From Alteromonas mediterranea DE (GTDB taxonomy: Bacteria > Pseudomonadota > Gammaproteobacteria > Enterobacterales > Alteromonadaceae): a stretch of DNA of 64,000 nucleotides. How positions within the stretch are numbered: the first letter of the stretch is position 1; each line of letters opens with the position of its first letter. The notes beneath the pieces were generated by a model. It worked only from the letters and a program-made list of their open reading frames with translations. It was not told where the DNA came from and did no database searches. Position numbers and translations under genes: made by a program. The stretch spans positions 1,457,193 to 1,521,192 of the forward strand of contig NC_011138.3 in NCBI RefSeq assembly GCF_000020585.3, written 5' to 3'. Of this stretch, positions 9,296 through 17,858 are shown one piece after another.

Positions 9296-9337
9296 AAAAC
9301 GCCTTGCTTGTGTTCAATTCACGGCGCAAGGCGTTTT
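9296..9337. terminator. bidirectional terminator between the VOC gene and asd
   Basis: The 12-bp stem AAAACGCCTTGC / GCAAGGCGTTTT with an 18-nt loop lies between two convergent genes. It gives a T run on both strands, so it can end both transcripts. Confidence 0.8.
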
Positions 9338-9364
9338 AATTTTTAATAAATAGAAAACTAGCGA

Positions 9365-10489
9365 CTAGTTTTGCTCAAGCACAATGCGCAACATCCTGCG
9401 AAGTGGCTCAGCAGCGCCCCATAACAGCTGGTCGCCCACGGTGAACGCAGAAATATATTCTGGCCCCATGTTGAGCTTACGAATACGGCCTACTGGAATA
9501 GACAGGGTACCGGTAACTTTCGCTGGCGTAAGTTCCCGCATGGTAGCATCACGGTCATCAGGAATAACTTTTACCCAATCGTTGTGCTTTGCAAGAATGC
9601 TTTCAATCTCGCTAACGGGTAAGTCTTTCTTTAGCTTAAGCGTAATTGCCTGGCTGTGACAGCGCATAGCACCTACACGCACGCAAATACCATCAATAGG
9701 TACTTCACTGCCTTGGATACCTAAAATTTTATTGGCTTCTGCTTGGGCTTTCCATTCTTCACGGCTTTGGCCTGAAGGAAGCTGAGAATCGATATACGGA
9801 ATTAAGCTTCCGGCAAGTGGTACACCGAACTGCTCGCTTGGGTATTCTGCGCTTCGAATAAATTCAGATACTTGTTGATCGATATCCAATATAGCGGTAG
9901 CCGGATCTTCCACTTTGTCTTTTACATTAGCGTGAATGGCCCCCATTTGACTAATTAATTCACGCATGTGTTTAGCACCAGAGCCCGACGCCGCTTGGTA
10001 GGTCATTGGCGATGCCCACTCAACCAAGTCTTGCTCAAATAAGCCGCCTAGTGCCAATAGCATAAGTGACACGGTACAGTTACCGCCTACATAAGTGCGA
10101 ATGCCCTTTTCAATGCCACTATCAATTTCTTTGCGGTTCACTGGGTCTAGTACAATGACTGCATCGTCTTTCATGCGTAGTGCTGATGCAGCGTCAATCC
10201 AGTAGCCCTTCCAGCCTGATGCCCGCAAGTCGTCGTAAACCGCTTTGGTATAGTCGCCGCCTTGGCAAGTAATAATAATATCTTGTTTAGAGAGCGCCTC
10301 GATATCATGCGCATCTTCTAAAACACCTGCATCTTTGCCAGCAAAATTTGGTGCTGCAATACCCTTTTGAGAGGTAGTGAAAAAGGTGGGCTCAATGTGC
10401 GCGAAATCTTGCTCTTCTTGCATGCGCTGCATTAATACTGAGCCAACCATACCGCGCCAGCCCACTAAACCTACTTTTTGTTGTGACAT
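9365..10489 (-). CDS. asd: aspartate-semialdehyde dehydrogenase Asd
   Basis: Asd reduces aspartyl phosphate to aspartate semialdehyde with NADPH, the branch step toward lysine, diaminopimelate, threonine and methionine. The protein is 374 aa (E. coli 367 aa). It shows the NADP loop [17 protein letters not shown], the catalytic Cys138 in [10 protein letters not shown], and the [11 protein letters not shown] block with the general-base His. It is an E. coli-like Asd, not the shorter usg/asd2 type. It appears monocistronic, with the terminator at 9296-9337. Confidence 0.97.
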   Translation of the reverse strand: MSQQKVGLVGWRGMVGSVLMQRMQEEQDFAHIEPTFFTTSQKGIAAPNFAGKDAGVLEDAHDIEALSKQDIIITCQGGDYTKAVYDDLRASGWKGYWIDAASALRMKDDAVIVLDPVNRKEIDSGIEKGIRTYVGGNCTVSLMLLALGGLFEQDLVEWASPMTYQAASGSGAKHMRELISQMGAIHANVKDKVEDPATAILDIDQQVSEFIRSAEYPSEQFGVPLAGSLIPYIDSQLPSGQSREEWKAQAEANKILGIQGSEVPIDGICVRVGAMRCHSQAITLKLKKDLPVSEIESILAKHNDWVKVIPDDRDATMRELTPAKVTGTLSIPVGRIRKLNMGPEYISAFTVGDQLLWGAAEPLRRMLRIVLEQN

Positions 10490-10867
10490 TAAATTGAGAA
10501 CCCTTGTTACTAAATTGAAAAGTACCTCATTGTTTGCGTGCTTATTAAGCCAGCTTCACCAGGTTAAGCATGGTAATGACTTTTAATTGCTCAGCACCCA
10601 AACAATGGCGAACGCCGCTACCAATAGAGGGCGTAATACCTGTCGTTTTTATTTTTGTCCCCGCAGTCTAAGTGTTATTTATCGCGCTGGCTAGATGGTT
10701 TTTTATAAATAATCTGTTGGCGATATAAGCATGTTGAAAACGGTGCAATTGAAAGTAAGTATTATATAGATTTGATTGAAGCTGCTTTAACTAAAGTCAC
10801 TATTATCGCAGGGAAGCTTGATTGGTAACCTAATGAAAAGGCTGTTGATGTATATGAGCAACATGCC
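10490..10867. other. intergenic region upstream of asd
   Basis: This 378-nt gap lies between asd (minus) and the SDR remnant (plus). It must hold the asd promoter, but I cannot pick convincing hexamers. I see no riboswitch-like fold or RNA gene; A/T-rich tracts dominate 10640-10860. Confidence 0.35.
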
Positions 10868-11258
10868 ATGTTTCGAACACAGTATTAATAACGGGCGCGA
10901 CAGATGGAATAGGGTTAGAAACCGTGAAGATGTTGGGTAAAGAAGGTCACAACATTATTCTTCACGGCAGGAGTAAAGCGAAGCTAGACAACATTAAAGG
11001 CGCGCTAGAAGCCCAATACCCAGGAAGTACATTTGCCGCTGTTCAAGCAGACCTTTCATTGTTTGATGACGTAAAGCAACTTGCTGTTGAGGTGAAAGCA
11101 AAATATAAACATTTATTCTGAACGCTTTGCTGAAGTTTCTGGTGAATATTTTGATAACGATCACAATACTTTTGCTCAGTTACAGTCTCTTCGCGAATGA
11201 CCCCGCACACGTAACTAAGCTTATCGAAGAGATGGAGGCGATCATTTCTGCGCATTAA
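10868..11258 (+). pseudogene. decayed short-chain dehydrogenase/reductase
   Basis: An N-terminal SDR piece reads VLITGATDGIGLETVKMLG (the TGxxxGIG cofactor loop) through about residue 80 and stops at KYKHLF. The expected NNAG and YxxxK catalytic parts are absent. In another frame the sequence resumes with a typical SDR tail, GEYFDNDHNTFAQ, and in a third frame with NDPAHVTKLIEEMEAIISAH and a stop at 11256-11258. The start ATG 10868 is out of frame with the cofactor loop and would be corrected by one extra T in the TTT run. The gene has thus lost roughly the middle half and carries at least two frame changes; the internal deletion is real decay, not a sequencing slip. Confidence 0.8.
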
Positions 11259-11473
11259 TATCGGCTCTCATCAATTCTATTTTTGATAGAAAAGAATAAA
11301 ATGTTGGATAGCCGTCTCATTTCTAGTATTTGCGAACTTTATTATATAAACGGCCTGAAAATTGCTTTTAACTTTTACCGTTTCCCTCACAATGTGTGGG
11401 GGAATCAGCACTTGTTGAGATACGCTTTACGGAAAACGTAGTTCTTAACAAATATTGTTAAAGTGAGGAAAGC

Positions 11474-12040
11474 ATGCAGTACGATAGTCACACGAAATTT
11501 GCTACCACAACTGTATTTTTACATTGGTTAGTTGGACTAACCATTATTGGAATGCTCGCAACGGGCATTTATATGGCGGAAAACGGTGTATACACGCTTT
11601 ATCCTTGGCATAAAGCCATAGGCTTCTTACTGTTGTTCGTAGCGTTAGCCCGCGTGGTTTGGCGTATGAAAAACGGCTGGCCATCCGCTGCGGCGAACTA
11701 CAAACCCTTAGAGCACAAGCTTGCTACCGTCGTGCACTGGGTACTGATTTTATCAACGCTCCTAATGCCAATTTCGGGGCTAATGGCTTCTGTATTGGGT
11801 GGTCATGGTTTATCTGTTTTCGGTGTAGAGGTATTTGCTCCTAACTTTAGTGTTGATGACCCAGAAAAAACACTACCCATAAATTATGAGCTTTCAAAAG
11901 CGGGCGCAGCTATCCACTTTTACTTAGGTTATACCGTGATTGTCGCTTTATTGCTACACATTGCTGGCGCATTAAAGCACCATCTTGTTGATAAAGATGG
12001 TACGCTTAAACGTATGTTAGGTAAAACGATTAGCGAGTAG
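11474..12040 (+). CDS. cytochrome b561 family protein
   Basis: A 188-aa inner-membrane dihaem cytochrome of the bacterial b561 (CybB-like) family, thought to pass electrons with ubiquinone. Four membrane helices are visible at about 14-34, 48-64, 88-108 and 146-165, with family His residues in FLHWLVG, PWHKAIG, VVHWVLI and LLHIAGALKHH. GAGGAAAGC precedes the ATG. It is monocistronic; a terminator-like hairpin at 12179-12201 follows after 138 nt. Confidence 0.93.
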   Translation: MQYDSHTKFATTTVFLHWLVGLTIIGMLATGIYMAENGVYTLYPWHKAIGFLLLFVALARVVWRMKNGWPSAAANYKPLEHKLATVVHWVLILSTLLMPISGLMASVLGGHGLSVFGVEVFAPNFSVDDPEKTLPINYELSKAGAAIHFYLGYTVIVALLLHIAGALKHHLVDKDGTLKRMLGKTISE

Positions 12041-12178
12041 GCGCTATGTTGGTGTAACTTGGGTTGAAGCTTTGTAGCATCAAGACGATGGAACAGCTGT
12101 GGCCTATTAGACGCCAAGCACTCAATAACCTAAAATCCCAAAGCATTAATGCACATTTATGTATGCGCTAATACTGAG

Positions 12179-12209
12179 AGCCGAGTTGAATCTACTCGGC
12201 TTTTGGTTT
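12179..12209 (+). terminator. terminator hairpin overlapping the 3' end of the diguanylate cyclase gene
   Basis: AGCCGAGT (12179-12186) pairs with ACTCGGCT (12194-12201), followed by TTTTGGTTTTT on the plus strand. It would end the cytochrome b561 transcript. The hairpin spans the stop codon of the opposing gene (12192-12194). Confidence 0.65.
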
Positions 12210-13787
12210 TTCTGAATGAGCAAAGATAAGGTAGTCCTCTGGAGCCGCTATCTTATTTTGTTTCGCTTTATACATAGCAATATCCGCCAGTTTTATGAGC
12301 GCATGGGTGTTACTACTTGTTTGCGGGTAGAAAGCAACGCCCACGCTCATAGAAATTACGGTAGGCTTGGTATCATTATTAAAGTAGAAGGGCTGCTTTA
12401 CCCCGTTGTTCACCTTTTCTATGACTTTTTGCACTGACGTCTCATCTTCCGCTTGAAGTAACAGAACAAACTCATCGCCACCCCATCGTATTGCTACGTC
12501 ATTTTTGCGTATATTTTCTTTCAACTGTTCAGCAACGAAAATAAGTACTTCATCGCCTGCGTCGTGGCCGTAAATGTCATTAACCGCTTTAAACCCGTTT
12601 AAGTCTATAAGCGCTAACGCAAAGTGATGCTCTTTTCTCATCAACTTAGCAATAAGCTTTTCACCACCATTTCGGTTATAAATGCCAGTTAAAGCATCGA
12701 AGTCCGCTTGCAGCGCTAGTTTTTGAAGCTCTTGTTTTCGGCTTGAAATGTCATTTAACGTAAGCTGGTAGTAACGCTCGCCTTCGTCGGTCAGCAGCGG
12801 GCTTGCGATTAATTGCACCCACGTGACGTTATCGCTAACCGCAGATACGAGTTTATACTCGCCGGTAGCGAATTCATTTCGTGCAAAGGCCTCTTTGAGT
12901 GAGGCTTTCATCAACGTTGCGTTTTCAAATAACTCTTCGAGTAGTTCGCCATAGCCTTGCTTAATTCCAAGGCCAACCTTTTCTACCAAGTCATTGAATG
13001 CCTGGTTTCTAAGCTCGATAACCCCGTTTTCCGTCATTAAAACGGTTGCAGTTTTGGCATTTTCGAACAGCATCCTAAAGCGTTTTTCCAAAAATTCGAT
13101 TTCTTCTCTTAGCTGCCGCTCTTGAGAGAACTGCTCCTCCACTTTGCTTAATAGCTGGTTGGTATCATCGACTAATACGCCTATCTCACTGCGGGCGTGA
13201 TAATCTGGCACAGCAATGCGCTGTGTTGTGCCGGGGGTAATTTCGTGCAAGGAGCGGCTAACGCGGAGCATAGGTAAAATTATGATGTAGTAGGCGATAA
13301 TTAACGCAACAATACCTACGACAAGTGCTTCCACGTATAGCGAATAGCTATTGTCGGTACTGATTGTCTCAGCTTGGCGGATAATATGATCAAAGTTTGG
13401 GTATATGTTTACTTCCGCTAATGTTTCTTCAGGTATAAACGGATGCCGTACTAAAAATACCCGAGGCTCAGAATTTAAGTTAATTGCCTCTGTTACGTTG
13501 AATTGATAATAAAGGGCGTCACTTTTAATAGAGGCCGCTAAAATTTTATCACTCTTAACTAAACCATTAATCGCCTCTTTAGCCAGGTCTTCATCTTCTA
13601 AGAAAGCCGCTATCGATGCGGTTGCACCAACAGTTCGGTAAAGCTCTTTGATATCTTGGTTCGCTTCACTAATTTCATGTTTGTAGGTGGCGCGATAAAA
13701 AAACTCTGCGGTGGTCAGCACCACTAGCATCGCAGCAATCACCAAAAAAAGTGCGAAACGAAAGCCTAAACCCTGAACATTAATCAA
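12192..13787 (-). CDS. membrane diguanylate cyclase with CHASE8-like periplasmic sensor, HAMP, PAS and GGDEF
   Basis: Makes c-di-GMP from two GTP. Membrane helices at about 9-28 and 150-172 flank a periplasmic segment with AAFLEDEDLAKEAINGL, which resembles the CHASE8 sensor of YfiN/TpbB. A HAMP and a coiled coil lead to a PAS domain (about 235-350) and a GGDEF domain: motif GGDEF at 436-440, with the inhibitory-site RxxD (RKND) at 427-430, five residues before it. Both active and product-inhibition sites look intact. The only in-frame start is TTG 13787, inside the last codons of the upstream gene (8-nt overlap), so translation is probably coupled. It is the last gene of a three-gene operon. 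Confidence 0.93.
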   Translation of the reverse strand: MINVQGLGFRFALFLVIAAMLVVLTTAEFFYRATYKHEISEANQDIKELYRTVGATASIAAFLEDEDLAKEAINGLVKSDKILAASIKSDALYYQFNVTEAINLNSEPRVFLVRHPFIPEETLAEVNIYPNFDHIIRQAETISTDNSYSLYVEALVVGIVALIIAYYIIILPMLRVSRSLHEITPGTTQRIAVPDYHARSEIGVLVDDTNQLLSKVEEQFSQERQLREEIEFLEKRFRMLFENAKTATVLMTENGVIELRNQAFNDLVEKVGLGIKQGYGELLEELFENATLMKASLKEAFARNEFATGEYKLVSAVSDNVTWVQLIASPLLTDEGERYYQLTLNDISSRKQELQKLALQADFDALTGIYNRNGGEKLIAKLMRKEHHFALALIDLNGFKAVNDIYGHDAGDEVLIFVAEQLKENIRKNDVAIRWGGDEFVLLLQAEDETSVQKVIEKVNNGVKQPFYFNNDTKPTVISMSVGVAFYPQTSSNTHALIKLADIAMYKAKQNKIAAPEDYLIFAHSEKPKAE

Positions 13788-14223
13788 AACGATATACTAC
13801 CTTCATTTTGTCGGTAACAGACGACTCATAAACATAGGCTAGGGCCGACTCATCAGCTTCAAGTCGCTGTCTAACATCATCTAGTGTCTGCTCAACTGCA
13901 GGAGGTTTCACTCGCCCGGAAAACTTTAATCTAGACCAATAGGCGTTAACACGGGCCAGCGGTAACCCAACTAATGCTTGGTAAAATTGAGCTTTTAGCT
14001 TTGCATCTAATTCAACATCAATGGGGGTTGCTTGCTTCCCGTTAGGAAACGCTGAATACTTGCCCATAAAAAGGTCAATTAAGCCTTTTTTATCTAATAT
14101 CTGCACGTCATTCTTTTGATTAGTAACAACCACAATTGTGTCTGATACCTGTGCTGCACAAGAAAAGCTAGTAAATAAAAGCACTACTGTAACGATCAAG
14201 GGGGAGCGGCTAAAAAATTTCAT
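13780..14223 (-). CDS. small periplasmic PstS-like (phosphate ABC substrate-binding family) protein
   Basis: A 147-aa secreted protein with a signal peptide (residues 1-24, core LIVTVVLLFTSFSCA). The mature part resembles one lobe of a PstS-type binding protein: DTIVVVTNQKNDVQILDKKGLIDLFMGK, then an AYWSRLKFSGR block, and a C terminus predicting SALAYVYESS. It is about half the size of a true PstS and no pst transporter genes are near, so transport is unlikely. It is 9 nt downstream of the barrel gene and overlaps the diguanylate cyclase start. By position it is a candidate periplasmic modulator of that cyclase, comparable in place to YfiR; this is inference. Confidence 0.85.
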   Translation of the reverse strand: MKFFSRSPLIVTVVLLFTSFSCAAQVSDTIVVVTNQKNDVQILDKKGLIDLFMGKYSAFPNGKQATPIDVELDAKLKAQFYQALVGLPLARVNAYWSRLKFSGRVKPPAVEQTLDDVRQRLEADESALAYVYESSVTDKMKVVYRFD

Positions 14224-14232
14224 GATGCCCCC

Positions 14233-15477
14233 TTAAAAGCTAAAGCTTAAAGCAAGGAAGAGGGTGTGCGCTATGCCTTCTTCATCATCAACAACGAGCC
14301 CATTTCTGGCTCTAAGACCCGTCCCCCGTGCATCTATATCCGTTCGTTCGACTTGGGCTTTGAACGCTAAATTCTCGCGTAAGTCCCAGCGCCAGCCAAC
14401 CGATATGGTTTGTTGATTGTGAGCCAGTGAGCTTGCTACCTCTTCAACAAATATGGCTAGTTCAGCAGTAGCGGGGATGATAGGGAAATTAGGCTGCTCT
14501 TCGCTTAGGAAATAGGTGTCTGTTTTTGCGAATGAAAAGAGGCCGTAAAAGGTGTGCGCACCATAAAGATAACTAACATTTAGAAAGCCATTAAAAGAGG
14601 GCCTTAGCGCTATAGACTCCGAGTCAATATGAGACAGCTCGCCAGACACCTCCCAGTCACCCAAATAGTGATTGGCATAAAGTGAGGTATATTGGATGGT
14701 GGCGTTGCGTAACTGCACCGAATTTGCAAAATCGCTCGCGCCGCTCCAGAAGGGTTGTAATAATGCTACCGCTGACCTTACTTGTGCTATGTCAAAATTA
14801 TCATTCTCAGCTTCAGTCCGCGTGTGTTTTAGCGCCACACTCCAATCAAATGCCGTTAACTCTATTCCAAGAGAGCGCAGATCTCTAAATACAATTGGCT
14901 CGAATGCATTGCTAGAAAAGTCGCTTTCTCCTTCACCCCAAAAACCTTTAACGGAGAGATTGAAATCGCGATAACGTCTTAAATAGCTAATATCAGCCCC
15001 ATCAAAACTTCGCGCTGGAACAATACCGTAAACTTCAGTCGGGACTTTTACCCAAGGGTAGGCAATGGAAACGTCTCTGGTGTCACTGAAATGGAAGATA
15101 TCCGCTGCTAGCCTTCCCGCTCTTACCTGCCAGGATGGGGTGATGCCGTAGCGTAAAAAAGCCATTTGGGTGATAGAGTCTATGTTCTGCTCATCTTGCT
15201 CTCGATAAACAAATTGCCCTACGAAATCTAGGTCATCTGAAACGCTGTAATCGAGCTGTACGCCGATTAAACTTAGTGGTTTAAACGCAAAGCCGTCTTT
15301 TTTTGCATATTCTGCTTGTGAACGGTCGTTGCGAAACTGGTAAATTCGGGTATCGGCAGTGGCAGATGCTAGGGTACCAAATCCGCTAACTTTCAGCTTT
15401 TCTTGATCTGCTAAAACGCATTGCGCTACCAGTATACTTACTGCGGCCGCAATGAAAGTGAACGGCTTATTTATCAT
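14233..15477 (-). CDS. outer-membrane beta-barrel (porin-like) protein of unknown specificity
   Basis: A 414-aa predicted barrel with a signal peptide (MINKPFTFIAAAVSILVAQ, cleavage near ADQ), many alternating aromatic strands (LDFVGQFVYREQDEQ, FNLSVKGFWGE, WEVSGELSHID) and a terminal LFLALSFSF strand ending in Phe. The frame is open 33 codons further upstream, but ATG 15477 is preferred: it begins a proper signal peptide and has GGGAA before it. It is the first gene of the operon with the PBP-like protein and the diguanylate cyclase. I cannot assign a substrate. Confidence 0.85.
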   Translation of the reverse strand: MINKPFTFIAAAVSILVAQCVLADQEKLKVSGFGTLASATADTRIYQFRNDRSQAEYAKKDGFAFKPLSLIGVQLDYSVSDDLDFVGQFVYREQDEQNIDSITQMAFLRYGITPSWQVRAGRLAADIFHFSDTRDVSIAYPWVKVPTEVYGIVPARSFDGADISYLRRYRDFNLSVKGFWGEGESDFSSNAFEPIVFRDLRSLGIELTAFDWSVALKHTRTEAENDNFDIAQVRSAVALLQPFWSGASDFANSVQLRNATIQYTSLYANHYLGDWEVSGELSHIDSESIALRPSFNGFLNVSYLYGAHTFYGLFSFAKTDTYFLSEEQPNFPIIPATAELAIFVEEVASSLAHNQQTISVGWRWDLRENLAFKAQVERTDIDARGTGLRARNGLVVDDEEGIAHTLFLALSFSF

Positions 15478-15650
15478 CTTTTTTCCCAGTTTAATGGTTG
15501 TTCCTACTATCGCTAACAATTTTATCTTTGTAAGAATTTTAGCTATTTCAAGCATAGTAAAGAAACGCAAGAACACATTAAAAATTTCCTATTTTTGTTT
15601 TAAAAACCGACGAGATACATGAAATAACGCAATTAAAATGGTGGCGTGTT

Positions 15651-16564
15651 CTACGCTACAATTCCACTGAGTTTTTCATCCCAGTATGGTGTGCCACTAA
15701 AGCGTTCGGCCAGATAATCAATAAATGCGCGTACCTTTGGAGCAAGCAAACGGTTAGTGGGGTAAACAGCCCACAGGGCACAGTCGGTGGCAAGCGGGTA
15801 GTCATGTAATACTTGTACAAGCTCGCCATTTTCTAGATACGGGTAGCTGCACCAAGTGGCGGTTAGTGTTAAACCGCAGCCTTGAATACAGCGTCGCGTA
15901 CGGCTTCTCCATTGTCCATTCGCAGGTGATTAGGTGTTTTAATTGAGATAGTGCCGTGGCTTCCTTTAAAGTCCCACACTTCTAAGCCGGTAAGATTTAC
16001 GATTTTATGATTTTTAAGATCGGCCGGCGTTTGTGGCGCGCCGTTTTTTTCTATATAGCTTTTAGAAGCAACGATAATACGCTTGTCATCGGCGAGTTTC
16101 TTTGCATGTAAATTCGAGTCTTTTAGCTCTGCATCGCGAATCGTCACATCAAACCCGCCTTCTACCACATCTAAAATGCTATCGCTAAATCGGAAGTCGA
16201 TGTTCAGTTTTGGGTATTGTTCCAAAAATTCGTTGATGGCAGGCACTAAATGCATACGACCAAACGACGCTGGCGCGGTTACCCGCAACGTACCTTGCAA
16301 GGTTTGCGCTCCGCTACCAACCGCCGCTTGGGCCGTTTCAATACTATCTAGCACTTCTTGTGCGTGGGGCAAAAATTGTTTGCCTTCGTCGGTAAGCGAT
16401 ACTTTTCGTGTCGTACGATGAATAAGCCGAACACCCAAGGTGTCTTCAAGTTTGCCAATGTGGGCACTTGCCACGGCAGGAGATATGTTGAGCTCTCGCC
16501 CTGCGAGGCTGATATTCGCAGTGCTAGCAATACGCACGAAAAGCTTAAGATGTTCTATATTCAT
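15651..16564 (-). pseudogene. LysR-family transcriptional regulator, one-base frameshift
   Basis: The N-terminal winged helix (MNIEHLKLFVRIASTANISLA, SPAVASAHIGKLE) and most of the effector domain are intact through RDAVFKAAV, where the frame stops at 15869. The next frame continues the family sequence without a gap: CIQGCGLTLTATWCSYPYLENG through FSGTPYWDE to a stop at 15651. One added base at about 15890 restores a 304-aa protein of normal length with the usual motif GLGLTLTPTW in place. This could be a sequencing slip (for example TT read as T) or a recent loss. ATG 16564 is chosen over TTG 16576. Target genes unknown. Confidence 0.85.
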
Positions 16565-16707
16565 CGCAATTATCAATAAAATCTAAAAACTGTTTGCTTT
16601 TATAACCCCATTTGAAAAGCGCCAGTTGAAAAGTGCCAGTTAAAACAGCGAGCCCTACCCATAACGACTAAATGCTTTATAATTCTCTGTGCAAAGGAGA
16701 AACAAAT

Positions 16708-17205
16708 GTGAACGAATATGCGCGGTATTTTAATGGCTACCCTTCAAATATTGTTGAACAAGCGCTTAAGCTTATTGAGAACAGTCAGCTTAAACATTAC
16801 CTATTAAAAAAGTACCCAGAAGCCCATGACGTAACCACAGACAAGTTGCTGTATCAGTATGCGACTGAATTAAAGAAGCAGTTTTTAAAAAATGCTCCGC
16901 CATTTGGGCGCGCCGCGTTTAAAAAGCAAGGGGATATGATAACTAACGCTTTAGGTACGCATACCTACCGTATGCAGGGTAAAACGCGCAAGCACGATTT
17001 AGCCATTAATAACGATTTACTCTATGCGCCGGAGCCTTTGCTGAAAGCGCTGGTAGTGCATGAATTAGCGCACTTTAAAGAAAAGGACCACAACAAAGCA
17101 TTCTATAAACTCTGCTGTTACATGGAACCCTATTACCATCAGCTAGAATTGGATTTAAGGTTATTTTGCGTCGCTGTTTCATTGGGCGAAAACCCGTATA
17201 CATAA
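16708..17205 (+). CDS. YgjP-type (DUF45, WLM-like) metallopeptidase domain protein
   Basis: A 165-aa protein with a zinc motif HELAHFKEKDHNKAFY, that is HExxH plus a third His in the spacing of the YgjP family. E. coli YgjP is 167 aa. GTG 16708 is chosen over ATG 16672 because AAGGAG lies 8 nt before it. No signal peptide, so cytoplasmic. The peptidase-like fold is clear; the true substrate is not (YgjP has been linked to nucleotide hydrolysis as well). Confidence 0.88.
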   Translation: MNEYARYFNGYPSNIVEQALKLIENSQLKHYLLKKYPEAHDVTTDKLLYQYATELKKQFLKNAPPFGRAAFKKQGDMITNALGTHTYRMQGKTRKHDLAINNDLLYAPEPLLKALVVHELAHFKEKDHNKAFYKLCCYMEPYYHQLELDLRLFCVAVSLGENPYT

Positions 17206-17335
17206 TGGCTTAAGATAAGTAAAGCGGTTATACTTGTACGTGGGTTAAAAATAAGATAGCGCTCACGAATGAGCTACCTGTAGTCATTGTGGAAGTCGCA
17301 CCATATTATTGGTTTCAACTAAACAAGGAGTATCG

Positions 17336-17755
17336 ATGGGCATAGCGAATATCATGTCTACACGGGTTGTCAGTGTTCACATGGATGATAGTTTACAGTC
17401 GCTAAGGGAGCTATTTGCTGCGACAGGTTTTCATCACCTTGTGGTAGTTCACGACAATAAACTACAGGGTATTATCTCTGATAGAGACCTGATGAAGTCG
17501 ATTAGCCCTTTTGTCGATACGCTTAGCGAGCGCTTACTTGACCGAGCAACATTAGATAAACGGGCACATCAAATAATGACGCGGGAGGTGATAACGCTTA
17601 ACCCAAGTGATTCCGTGTTTGCGGCCATTACGCTTTTTAACAATCATAAAATTTCCTGTATTCCCATCATCGATGGAGATAGTCACCCGGTAGGCATGGT
17701 GTCGTGGCGCGATGTGATGAAGTTTATGCAAAGTAGGGTAGAGGCTAAGCGCTAG
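17336..17755 (+). CDS. tandem CBS-domain protein
   Basis: A 139-aa stand-alone Bateman module: first CBS about residues 1-60 (MSTRVVSVHMDDSLQSLRELF, GIISDRDLMKS), second about 75-135 (MTREVITLNPSDSVFAAITLF, GMVSWRDVMKFM). Such proteins bind adenosine nucleotides and regulate partners. ATG 17336 follows CAAGGAG by 5 nt. No adjacent partner gene suggests a target. Confidence 0.92.
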   Translation: MGIANIMSTRVVSVHMDDSLQSLRELFAATGFHHLVVVHDNKLQGIISDRDLMKSISPFVDTLSERLLDRATLDKRAHQIMTREVITLNPSDSVFAAITLFNNHKISCIPIIDGDSHPVGMVSWRDVMKFMQSRVEAKR

Positions 17756-17776
17756 GTAAGTACACGCCAATCAAAT

Positions 17777-17842
17777 ATAGGGAACGCCCTATAACGGTAG
17801 CAGCCTCCCTGCCGGAGTTTATGGAAATTCCAGCAGAGAGGC
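17777..17842. terminator. two hairpins between convergent genes
   Basis: ATAGGG / CCCTAT (17777-17792, loop AACG) is followed by a longer stem near GCCTCCCTGCC / GCAGAGAGGC (17803-17842). They lie between the convergent CBS and RND permease genes and probably end both transcripts, but neither has a good T run. Confidence 0.4.
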
Positions 17843-17858
17843 CCGTTCTGTGCAAACG

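Noticed and set aside
13780..14223. Functional PstS of a phosphate transporter
   Set aside because: The protein is about half the size of PstS and there are no pstCAB genes in the window.
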